Under the pieces are notes generated by a model that had not been told where the DNA came from, did no database searches, and saw only the letters and a list, made by a program, of their open reading frames with translations. 64,000 nt of DNA from Lathyrus oleraceus. Taxonomy: Eukaryota > Streptophyta > Magnoliopsida > Fabales > Fabaceae. Shown here piece after piece: positions 46,101-55,887 of the stretch. The DNA lies in NCBI RefSeq assembly GCF_024323335.1, contig NC_066584.1, positions 273,149,618-273,213,617 of the forward strand, in the 5' to 3' direction. Both the position numbers and the translations under genes were made by a program. Numbering within the stretch: the stretch's first letter is position 1; each line of letters begins with the position of its first letter.

Positions 46101-46713
46101 CTTGAGCTCTAATCCTCTATTCACAGTATTTAGTCCTTAAAAGTTTAGTGATCTTTCATTTCTTATAAATTTTTAAAATTTATTTGAGTTAATGAAACTG
46201 GACTTGTTTGAGTTAATGAAACTGGACTTGTTTGAGTTAATGAAACAAGTTTATTTTAATATATCTTAAGCAATAAGGAGTTATAGGTTGTTCTTTATTT
46301 TTAATCTTTTTGTGTGATGGGCCTTTGCTAGGTGGGGCGAAACATATGACGGGTATGGTGCTAGCATAAAATACACTGACAAATGGGCTGAGCGTTCGGG
46401 AGACGGTGGATGGGAGAAGTGGGGCGACAAATGGGATGAAAATTTCGATCAAAACGGTAATGGTGTCAAGCAAGGAGAAACCTGGTGGGAAGGTAAGTAT
46501 GGAGAGCGCTGGAACCGGACATGGGGTGAGCAACACAATGGTTCTGGATGGATTCACAAGTACGGAAAAAGCAGTAGCGGGGAACACTGGGATACACACC
46601 AAATGCAAGATACTTGGTATGAGAGATTCCCTCATTTTGGTTTCTTTCACTGCTTTGAAAACTCAGTCCAGCTCAGGGAAGTTCAGAAACCATCTGAAAG
46701 GCAAGAACCTTAA
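43177..46713 (+). CDS. LESV: LIKE EARLY STARVATION1, plastid starch-binding protein, four exons
   Basis: Exons are 43177-43594, 44770-45605, 45882-46072 and 46332-46713; all introns are GT-AG and phases match. The product is 608 residues with no internal stop. Residues 1 to about 45 are rich in Arg, Pro, Gln and Ser with almost no acidic residues, as in a chloroplast transit peptide. A conserved SYLDMWKNA helix starts near residue 47, GPDFWSW is near 224, and the Trp-rich domain runs from about 344 to 590 (DKWGD, EKWAHKWC, WWEGKYGERW), ending near PHFGFFHCF. LESV and its paralogue ESV1 bind starch glucans and help order amylopectin in the granule. The acidic N-terminal extension and GPDFWSW favour LESV over the shorter ESV1. 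A six-unit 12-residue repeat lies at about 153-222. It is the only intact gene here. Confidence 0.93.
43808..44410 (+). repeat. MITE in LESV intron 1 with its 3' part triplicated in tandem
   Basis: The element starts ggccatgtttggat (43808) and ends atccaaacagaccc (44060): imperfect terminal inverted repeats with ata on both sides. Its 3' part plus flank (from tatatcatatatag, 43937) recurs at 44095 and 44254, steps of 158 and 159 bp. This type, with GG-C-TGTTTGGAT ends, is common in legume introns. The transposase superfamily is not certain. Confidence 0.75.
44808..45017 (+). repeat. 36-bp coding minisatellite in LESV exon 2, six units
   Basis: Units start at 44808, 44844, 44880, 44916, 44952 and 44988. 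Each encodes 12 residues of the form P-x-SGTQNxTLSV; the last unit is degenerate. The array is in frame and lies just before the conserved GPDFWSW motif, in a presumably disordered linker. Confidence 0.95.
45625..45853 (+). repeat. Tandem duplication of about 115 bp filling LESV intron 2
   Basis: Copy 1 begins ttttaattcg (45625) and copy 2 ttttaatccg (45739). Shared gttatctgaaaat, aagtggttgaact and caattgatcaag-like blocks follow in both. The copies are diverged by several changes. Confidence 0.85.
46183..46249 (+). repeat. 24-bp tandem repeat in LESV intron 3
   Basis: The unit tttgagttaatgaaactgg... starts at 46183, 46207 and 46231. The first two are identical and the third is partial. Confidence 0.92.
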
Positions 46714-47127
46714 TTTGCCGAAACCGTGTGAAAATATAGGAACTTTAAGAATCAAAGTCGCGTGATGAATGAATGAAGGAATGGTGTGTAATAATGATGT
46801 AATAATAATAAATAGTGGTGTGTATTGCTAGTAATTTATGCAGAGAATGGCTTTTGCAATATGTAATCAAGATAGTGATCAAGAACACACAAGTATTTAA
46901 TGTGAAATAATGATATAATATGCAGCCAAACTCAAGACAAACAAAATGGTAGCAAGAGTAGTATGAGTCTTTCAGATTGATAGACACAAAATCAAATCAA
47001 AGATGAATGTTTAGAAGGCTTAAAGATTCATCAACTGCAGAGAATTGTAATTTTTCTTGACATTTAGTGTTAAATTTATTTTTCTTGACATTTAGTGTTA
47101 AATTTACGGATGATATAAAATAATTAT
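46714..47127 (+). other. LESV 3' flank
   Basis: A candidate polyadenylation signal AATAAA lies at 46807-46812, 94 bp after the stop. A 28-bp direct duplication (tttttcttgacatttagtgt..., 47051 and 47079) follows. No gene is seen. Confidence 0.6.
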
Positions 47128-47199
47128 TGTTCCGGGGCCGATTGCAAGACCCAGAAAATAGAGGTCCAATAGCAAGGTAAGAAGCTACCATACGAAAAA

Positions 47200-47436
47200 T
47201 GTTAGTGCGTGAAACAATTTTAGTGAGGAGAGAAAATAGAGAATATGAAAATAAAGATTCTATTATTGAATAATGATTGTATTGTACGAACTGAATTACA
47301 AAATATTTATTTATATACACTTAACTGACTTGACTACTAAGTAACAAATATAACAAACTAAGTAACAAATCCTAAACCCTAATTAACTTTGGATTTTAGG
47401 TCACACACAACTTGAATTATATCTTATATCTCAACA
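47200..47436 (-). repeat. 3' LTR of copia D, 237 bp
   Basis: It reads tgttagtgcgtg to ctcaaca on the plus strand and matches 52999-53286 apart from base changes and the GA expansion. Confidence 0.92.
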
Positions 47437-47469
47437 TATCTCCCTATAATCCAAATTGTCGAACATGTG

Positions 47470-50400
47470 TTAATCATAGTCGATCTGAACTATTCCTAAT
47501 TTCTTTCTTAAATTCAGGAAAATGTCGATCTTCAATCCTTTGTTGAAAAGATCGGTCAACCATGCTTCACTTGAGCAATGTCTTACTTCAAGTTCACCTC
47601 GATTTTCCTTCTCCCTTAAGAAGTGAAATCTAGCTTTGATGTGCTTATTCCTTCCATGCAAAACTGGATTTTTTGCAAGATTTTATGCCGATTTATCGTC
47701 GATCTGCAGCACCAAAGATTTCTTCACTTCGACCTCCATTTCTTCAAGCACATATCTGATCCAAATAGTTTGACATGCAACATAGGATCCTGCTATATAT
47801 TCAGCCTCACACGATGACAATGCCACCACAGGTTGCTTTCTCGAGCACCATGAGATTGAAGCACTAAATACTTGAAAGAAATAACCAGTTGTGCTTCTTC
47901 GATCTTCCTTATCTCCACATCAATCAACATCTGAATAGCAAGTAACCATACCTACTTTGCTTTCAGAGTCTCGTCGAAATAGAATTTCATAGTTTATCGA
48001 TCCTTTTAAGTATCTTAGGATTCTTCTTCCAGCCTTCATGTGTGACACCTTTGGTTCACTCATGTATCTGCTCACTAATCCGACCGAGAAACCTATATTA
48101 GGTCGACTGTTGCACACATATCTTAGAGATCCAACAATTTGTTTGAACAAAGTTGCATCAACATTGTCTTCCTTTCCATGTTTCTCCAACTTCGAATTTG
48201 GTTCGGCATGTGAAGATGCAGGAGTCAAATTATCCATCCTAAATCTCTTGAGTATCTCTTTGGCATACTTTCTTTGATGTATCACCATGCATTACTTCGA
48301 CATTTGAAATTCCATGCCTAGGAAATAAGACAAGTTCTCAGATTTGACATTTCAAATTCCTTCTTTATCAGCTCTTTGAAATTCGACAAGTTCTCCAAGC
48401 TACTTCCAATTACTAATAAGTCATCGACATATAAACAGATGATTGTTATATCTTGTGCTACAACCTCAACATAGACACCATACTCATATTTGCATTTGTC
48501 GAATCCCAATTTGACCAAGTATGAGTTGATCTTCTTGTTCCATGCCCTAGGCGCCTGCTTAAGACCATAGAGTGCTTTATGCAACTTGTATACTTTTCTT
48601 GCTTCCTCCTGAATCACAAACCCAGGAGGTTGTGTGACATAAACTTCTTCGTCTAAGGGGCCATTCAAAAATGTTGATTTCACATCTAAGTGAAATGTCG
48701 ACTAGCCTTGCTTACATGCCAAGGCTACCACCAATCGAACAGTCTCCAATCTTGCTACTGGTGTGTATACTTCAGAGTATTTAACTCCTGATCTCTGAAG
48801 AAAACCTCAAGCTACCAATCTCGCCTTATGTCTTGTTATCGATCCATCAATATTGTAAAGGAGAAGGGCGATCCAAAATGCAGCGGAATTTAAAATTTCT
48901 CCTTTAATGATCCTTACAAATGGGCATGATCAGTGATAGAATCGTTACCTCTTATGGCGATTGTAATCCTTGATGCAGATCTACGAAGCGATCACGAACG
49001 TTGAATGATGACAACGCCTCTACTCAGTCCACACGAACGGATTCCTTCAATCTCAGTGCTAGCTGCTACGAATGAAGGCTTTGAGTGAGAGAGAGAGAGA
49101 GAAACGAAATTGCAAATGCTAAATGCTTCTACAGAAGGGTTCTATTTATAGAACCACTTGTGTGGACTTCAAGCTAAAAAGCCCACTTAAGTGTATGTGG
49201 CCCATATCTTATAATATGCCAAATTCACTTAAGCGCGTGGTACCTTACCATATTTCGTATTCTACTTAAGTACACCGTACCTTACGATGTTCTACAATTC
49301 ACTTAAGTGCACCGTACCTTACGGTGTTCCTTAGTTACTCTATCTCTCGTCAATCTGTCATTTGTGTGTGGCCCTGTAGGTTTTCGCGGCATTGGCAATT
49401 ATATTAAATCACATATTTAACATAATAAACAATGAGCGGTATCTAGCAACACATCACTGCTACCCAAGACACGAAAATGTCATGTGATCTGACAAATCTT
49501 TCTGTGATAATACTAATGTGCACAATTACCCTTTTGCCCTTATGTCTATATTGAACACAAGGCATAAACCGTGTCATCCTTGTCCAGTTCAATATTGGGC
49601 CCATAGACATTTATCATGTTACGTAGGATGGGCAAATTTCATCTAGGTCACTCATGTCCCTTAGCATGCTTCGTGGAGTACCCATCAACTGTCTTTATGG
49701 TCATCCAATTACGGACAACGTTTGATCAGCAATAATGCACTCGACTCTACATCTAGGGTCCATAGTGGTTTCAGGTCGAAGGGTGGTATCACCATGAGAA
49801 TAACTTATGACACTTTGCATAACATTCTATATAGTATTCTCATAGCAGGTCAATCCAGTATAAATATTACTCTTAATATTCATACCTATGTTTAAGACAT
49901 GATAACTCCTTATCCATGATCCATGAGATGTGATCATCAGTCTATAAACATAATAGTCTTCATGCTTTAATGTTATCCCACTTCACAATAAAGCTCGACT
50001 ACGGATACTTTAAGAATAGTGTCCTTATGTTTAATGTGATCTCATGATTAAGTCATACTTGATACATTAAACGGACTAGCTATTCTAGGGACTTTATTAA
50101 ACAAACATAATAAAGAAAAAGCCTTTTATTATTAATAAATAATTCGATACAAGTATCAAAAGTATTGGCCTCTAGGGCTTACACCAACATATTGTGCTTC
50201 AATTTGAACACCCACTTCACTTTGATAACTTTTGTATGTGCTGGAAATTCGACTAACTCCCATGTGTTATTACTTTCGATTGCTTGTAACTCTTCGACCA
50301 TAGATGACATCCACTTTTTATCATTTAAGGGTTCGTTGTAGTTGATTAGTTTAACACCTGCAAGTAAAGCGGAATGAACTAATTCTCCATATGGTGTGAC

Positions 50401-51930
50401 TTCATCATCACATGTCACTTCATAGTCTTAAGGTCTTGTTGGACGAACACTAATTCTTTGAGGTCTTTGACTAGTACTAGATACACCATTTTCGACTTCG
50501 ACTGTGTTGGGCATGTAAGGAACTGCTTTGACTTTGGCTGAAATATCAATAATACCTTCGACTTCGACATCATTACTTGCTTCGTCGAAATCATAACTCA
50601 TTAATGGCTTCTTAATTGGATCACCAGAATTCCAATCCCTGGAAAATTTTTCATCAATCACGATATCTCGACTCATCGCGATCTTCTTATTAGTTGGATT
50701 GAACAGCCTGTATGCACCAGTTTTATGATATCCTACCAGAATCATAGGTTCACTCTTGTCATCAAGTATCCTTCTTCTAGCATCAGGAACACGCTTGTAA
50801 CAACTATATCCAAACACCTTCAGATGACTCACTGATGGTCATTTGCCACTCCAAAATTCTTCAGAAACCTTGTTCTTCAACTTCTTGGTAGGTCACCTGT
50901 TCCTAATATAAACAGCATTGGAAACAGCTTCATCCCATAAGGATTTTGGCAAATTCTTATGCTTTAACACGCATCTCGCCCTGTCCATTATGATTGTGTT
51001 TCTTATTTCTATTATTCCATTATATTAAAGTGTGTAAGGAACAGTTACCTCATGATCAATACAAATTTCTTCACAAATCTCTTCATACATCTTGGATGCC
51101 TATTCGCCACCTCCATCTGTTCTAAGAACTTTGATCTTCTTCTCACTCTGGTTTTCAAAAAGCATATTGAATTTCTTAAAGATTTCGAATACTTAGTTCT
51201 TTCGCTTGATCACATAGACCCACATCTTTTGACTAAACTCATCGACAAATGAAACAAAATACATGTTTCCACCAATGGTATGCTCCTCAAAAGGGCCACA
51301 TAAATTTGAATGTACAACTTCGAGTATGCAGGAGGATCTCATTGGCATATTCAAAATGAAAGACTTTCTAGATTATTTTCTAACTAGACAACCTTCACAG
51401 AGTTTGTCAGGCATCTCCATACTTGGTATACCAATGACCATATCTTGAGCAATCAGTTAATTGAGTGATCGAAAGTTCAAATGCCCAAACCTCAAATTCC
51501 ACAACCAACTATGCATGTGGTCGACAACAGTTTTTAGACATTGTACTTCAGTCGAACTGATCATTGTCTTGAATGTCTTATTCTTCGACAAATGGAATTT
51601 CAAAACTAAATTACACTGAGTGCCAAACAATTCTAAGGCTCCATCTTTCATAATCAACGAGAAACCTTTTTCGACCAGTTGTCTAACACTTAACAAATTG
51701 CATTTCATTCTAGATACATATAGTACATCTTTGATCATAGCTTTTCTTCCATTGCTCTTTTGAATAATTATGTCATCAGTACCTTCTTCTTGCAACGAGC
51801 TATTATCAGCAAGTTTGATCTTGCTTTTCTTTGACGAGTCAAAATCTGCTAACCATACCTTTTGACCAGTAATGTGATTCGAGTAGCCCGAGTCGAGGAA
51901 CTAGATCCTGGAGTCTACGTGGTCATCTGC
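47470..51930 (-). pseudogene. Copia D protease and pol, split by a solo LTR
   Basis: From about 51930 downward: the protease end and SNGRKAMIKDVLYV segment, pre-integrase finger (about 51490), a heavily broken integrase (50830-51450), then MSHLKVFGYSCYKRVP and the start of reverse transcriptase with KVKWVFKLK (about 50200). The reverse transcriptase resumes after the solo LTR at 48850 with [24 protein letters not shown] and LKQAPRAWN, and YVDD near 48430. Broken RNase H then runs to about 47470. There are many stops and frameshifts. The domain order is that of Ty1/copia. Confidence 0.88.
48856..50189 (-). mobile_element. Solo LTR of the copia B family, 1334 bp
   Basis: The reverse complement begins TGTTGGTGTAAGCC and follows the B LTR throughout, including the TATA palindrome (49138-49155). 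It interrupts the reverse transcriptase of D. Perfect target duplications tattg flank it (48851-48855 and 50190-50194). Its terminal TGAAGGA, read on the plus strand, is taaagga, a G-to-A change. Confidence 0.95.
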
Positions 51931-52891
51931 AATTGCAGCCATAACCACCATATCTTCATAATCATCTGAATCTTGGCGTGCAAGGTTCGTTCCTTCCTCC
52001 TTTCCTTTTGTCACTCCCTTATCTTTATTATACCAACAATGCTTGGTCAAGTGACCTAACTTTTCATAATTATAGCACAACACACCTCTTGTCTCTTTAT
52101 CTTTATGATAAAGGTTTCCTCCTCCTTTTTTTGAGAATTTAGAAGCCTTATCATTGACCTTATGCTTTTTAGAATTAGAACAAGACTTCTTGCTCTGAGT
52201 CTTGACTCCTTTGCCTTTGAACTTGTTGGAACCACCATGCTTCTTACAATCTTGAGCATGTAGTGCTTGTATCGAATCATGAACCCCTTTCCTTTCGATA
52301 ATACCAATCTCACGCGCCTTCAACGAACCAACAAAAACTTCCAATTTCTGGTTTGTTGGATTCTTGAGTAGCTACGATAGCATGATCAAAGTGAGAGGTC
52401 AACATATGCATTACCTTATCAACTATCATCTTATCAGTTAGGGTTTCACCATAACCCTACATGAGATGGAAGAGATTCTACACTTTCGACACATAGCCTG
52501 CAATCTTTTCATCTTCTCCCATCTGCAACAATTCATATTGTCATTGCAATGTCTATAATTTGTCGACTTTGACTTTCTCACCTCCTTCATAGTACTTGAC
52601 AAGAATATCCCATGTCTCCTACGCCAATTCAGCATGAGAGACCTTGTCAAAATTCTTCTAATCCATCATCGATTGAATGCAATATGTGGCCTTGAAGTCT
52701 TTCTTATTTGCCTCTTTGTTCATGACTCTCTAAGCATCGGTTGCATTCTCAGCAAGCTCAGGGACACCATTAGTAATCACTTCCTGGGTTTCATGAAAGT
52801 AGAACAAAGACTGCATTTGTTTTCTCCATCGAATCCAATTCTTGCCGTCAAGAATTAGAAGAGAAATTTGAATGTCGTTGTTGCCATTCAT
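51931..52891 (-). pseudogene. Copia D gag with altered zinc knuckle
   Basis: The frame starts at the ATG at 52891 (MNGNNDIQI) and shows the LDGKNWIRWRKQM segment typical of copia Gag (UBN2 type). Stops lie within it, including near 52730 and 52650-52400. The zinc knuckle near 52060-52100 reads CYNYEKLGHLTKHC, so the second Cys of CX2CX4HX4C is Tyr. Downstream is a Lys/Ser-rich then acidic linker to the protease. Confidence 0.8.
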
Positions 52892-52984
52892 CTTCACAAC
52901 AAACGTGATTAACAACCCATAATCCTGGAAACACGATCATCGACGTGTGATTCTTGAAAATATGATCAAGACCCTAACCAGAGA

Positions 52985-52996
52985 TCTAGATACCAA
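52985..52996 (-). other. Primer binding site of copia D
   Basis: The minus strand reads TGGTATCTAGAT two bases after the LTR, a variant of the initiator-Met site TGGTATCAGAGC. Confidence 0.75.
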
Positions 52997-52998
52997 TT

Positions 52999-53029
52999 TG
53001 TTAGTGCGTGAGGCACTTTTAGTGAGGAG

Positions 53030-53097
<68 letters not shown>

Positions 53098-53286
53098 GAA
53101 AATAAGGATTCTATTATTGAAGAATGATTGTGTTGTACAAATTGAATTACAAAACATCTATTTATATACACTTAAGTGACTTGACTACTAAGTAACAAAT
53201 ATAACAAACTAAGTAACAAGCCCTAAATCCTAATTAACTTTAGGCTTAGGCCATACACAACATGGATTATATATTATATCTCAACA
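52999..53286 (-). repeat. 5' LTR of copia D, 288 bp, with GA expansion
   Basis: It is the same as 47200-47436 but holds about 60 bp of GA repeats (53033-53094), where the partner has only agtgaggagagaaaatagag. The size difference of 51 bp is explained by this repeat. Confidence 0.92.
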
Positions 53287-53640
53287 AAGGATATGTAGGC
53301 TCTTTTGCTCCCGCGCCGCAAAGTATTCCTCACGAGGATACCATGCCAGTCTCCCAAATCAATCTAACGACTGACCACTTCCCACGTTATTCCATATGCA
53401 TGCAATTACCAACCATTTTCTCTATCTAAAGAGTAGAATGTGTCACTATTAGGTACTCAAATCGTTTCCATTCAAATTTCACTTTTCCCTTTATTACTAA
53501 CTTGAGCGCTTGAGTGCTAACATTGTAGGACATCCTCCCCTCCACCACATCAGAAGCAACGAACCATCATTACATACATTGAATCCATTTTTTGGTCATT
53601 ATCTAGTTCTAAAGCAGAACATTTGCATCGTTTGTAGGAA
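53287..53640 (+). repeat. 3' part of the gypsy G LTR and decayed primer site
   Basis: The LTR ends aaca at 53621. The following tttgcatcgtttgtagga (53623-53640) resembles the TTGGCGCCGTTTGTGGGGA-type gypsy primer site with several changes. Confidence 0.55.
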
Positions 53641-53759
53641 TCAACTTCTGATTCTTGCAATTTTTCATGACCTAACTTCCCTCTTCAACTGAATTTCTTC
53701 CAATAGAAATCCATAAATCATTCGATTGAAACACGTATCTCCATTTCTTAATCAGTTGT

Positions 53760-55590
53760 TTCATATTCATATTCAAGCACTCCTCATTCGGATCCATCAA
53801 CAATTGCAGCCTCCAAAGATAGTCCTTCCTTCGACCAATGACAAGTCGTTGTAGCTATTGAATCTACAAGGAACCTTCCACCTGCTCAAGGGATGAATGA
53901 TCAAGTCAAAACAACTATCCATTTGTTCCCCCACCACATGATTATGTCTAACCTAGGGGAGATCAATTAGGGTTTCCACCTCATTTGTTCCTCAACTTTA
54001 CATTGTAGTTCCATCTAGGCGAACCTTCATTCAGACCTCCATTACCGCCTACGATATCAGAACGAGAAGCACTCCCAGGATTTTAACTATTGCAGGCTAG
54101 TATTGGCTTGCAGGGAGTCAAACAACTATTTAACAATGTCTACCAAATGGTTCAGTAGAAAAACTCCCAGGCTTTAGAGGAAAGGATGGCTCGGATTGAG
54201 GGAAATTTATACAACACCAATATGAGAAACAACATCATACAAAAGACGACCTCACACAAAATTGATGTTCTAAATCCAAGAAGTGATTTATAAGAGGTCC
54301 AGAAATCCCTAAACCACCGATACAAGCATTATACCCTTTCCCTCGGACCTGAAGGAAAGAAAGGTATTCATACTCCCCCTGAGGTTAACCACCCAGGATA
54401 AAGGAAAGGCATGAAAAAGTGCTCTCATCCAACCGCGAAAGAAGAACCCTTTGTCTGTTTTCATATTAAACAACAAAAACCTGAAGTCACTGGAGAAGCC
54501 TCTAAAGCTCAAAAATTATGACATGACCGAGGACCCAAATGAGAACATCGAGCATGTAGACAGCTTGTTAGACTATTATCATGCCGACAGAGATGTAAAA
54601 TTCAAGATTTTTGCACTAACCCTAATTGAATCAGCCCTAGCCTAGTACAAGTCACTTTCGTACAAAAGTATCGATTCATGGATCAACATGTGTGAGGCTT
54701 TCACTTCCAATATCACCGTCAGGAAAGGACAACAAACCACCACAGTCGTTCTTAGTGGAGTCACTCAGGGTAAGAATGAGACCGTGCACACGTGTATTCA
54801 CTGTTTCAGCAGGGTGACAATGGCTATTGGAGGTTCAGATGAAAGCCTGAAGTGTTGGATCTTTGAAAAGGGCCTCAGATCAGACTGTGTTATGGGAAAA
54901 TTTAGGGCGCAAGGTAGCCCATGATATGAAGAATTTGTTGATTATGGTGAAACCATATATCAACTACGAATAGAAGCTCATGGTTGACAGGTAGCCGAGT
55001 GTTGGGGAATGCAAGATCTAGTTGGTCGTCCAAGAAGGACTCTGGGCGATCCAAAGAAGATAATGAATGTAGACCTCGCCCAAGGTTTAAATACTTCATG
55101 GGAAAGGATCTTGAAGGAGTGTGCCAACATGAATCTTAAGGAGGCTAGAATAAGGAATCCATATATACTCAGGGATTTCGCATAGGCTTCCAAGTCCAAG
55201 TAATGTTATTTCCATAATAGTCGCGACCATAATACAAATGATTGCATCCAGATGAATGACTAGTCAAGAAGGGATGTTTGTACGAGTATATTAAAGATGA
55301 TAAAAAAATGTGAGAAGACTCCTCAAAGATAAGGCAACCCCCTGAGAAAATCGTAAAAGTCCTGTCCATGAGCAAAGGGAAAAATGTGAGTAGCATTGGA
55401 GGACGAAGGACATAAGAGGAAGAACCAATACATCGCTTCCATCACAAGAGGTTCTCCAAGGGTAACTTATTATTCGAAGAGCATAATAATGAGAAAAAAT
55501 GTTGAACTGATGGTCGTCAGCAAGAATGAATGGAGCACCTTGGCCACAAACCCGAAAAGATCAATCCTTAAATTGACGTGTGACAAAAGA
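53760..55590 (+). pseudogene. Gypsy G gag, decayed
   Basis: A clear retrotransposon Gag core runs from about 54480 to 54920 (LKLKNYDMTEDPNENIEHVD, SIDSWINMCEAFTSNI, GGSDESLKCWIFEKGL), with one stop near 54643 and a frame change near 54910. A zinc-finger-like CYFHNSRDHNTNDC pattern follows near 55200-55245. An ITRGSPR-type end and a NPKRSILKLT segment lie near 55430-55590. The piece before 54450 is too broken to define a start. No protease follows. Confidence 0.75.
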
Positions 55591-55609
55591 ATTCAAAACG
55601 CTATTGCAC

Positions 55610-55762
55610 TAACATACACACACACACACATGCACACACCTACACCCACACATACACACATGCGCGCACCCCACCACGCACCCCTCACCCCCACATACAC
55701 ATATTGTTTTGATCAATATTATTTTTCACTCAAAACACTCTACTTATATCAAACACCTACAC

Positions 55763-55801
<39 letters not shown>
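55610..55801 (+). repeat. (AC)n-rich and (CT)n microsatellites at the G/C junction
   Basis: Interrupted AC repeats occupy about 55610-55700 and CT repeats 55768-55801. They mark the boundary between the gypsy gag and the Sirevirus env-like ORF. Confidence 0.85.
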
Positions 55802-55804
<3 letters not shown>

Positions 55805-55887
55805 TTCCACACTTTCGTTTTCTCAAACCTCCTCTGAAAAACAACCTATTTCAAAAGAAACCCTAAGAACCATAAACCCATTTTGCA

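Larger units (their letters stand above)
47200..53286 (-). mobile_element. Ty1/copia element 'D', nested in the LTR of gypsy G
   Basis: The two LTRs are 52999-53286 (5' on the minus strand) and 47200-47436. The primer site, gag, pol and a polypurine tract (47437-47450) lie in correct order. Flanks are aaaaa (47195-47199) and aagga (53287-53291): a candidate target duplication with two G-to-A changes on the left. A B-family solo LTR splits its reverse transcriptase. All frames are broken. Confidence 0.88.
47128..55590 (+). mobile_element. Gypsy element 'G', LTR split by copia D, truncated after gag
   Basis: The LTR starts at 47128 (TGTTCCGGGGCCG), is interrupted at 47199 and resumes at 53287-53621, ending aaca. 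A degenerate primer site and a decayed gag follow. The element stops near 55590 at microsatellites joined to Sirevirus C; protease, pol and the second LTR are absent. The LTR total would be about 407 bp. The assignment rests on Gag motifs and primer-site position. Confidence 0.65.

Noticed and set aside
43177..46713. ESV1 rather than LESV
   Set aside because: The extended N-terminal region with SYLDMWKNA and GPDFWSW and the 608-residue length fit LESV better than the shorter ESV1. A tree would settle it.
55610..55700. AC-rich tract considered as a short-period array resembling CRISPR
   Set aside because: Simple dinucleotide repeat with interruptions, no unique spacers, plant DNA.
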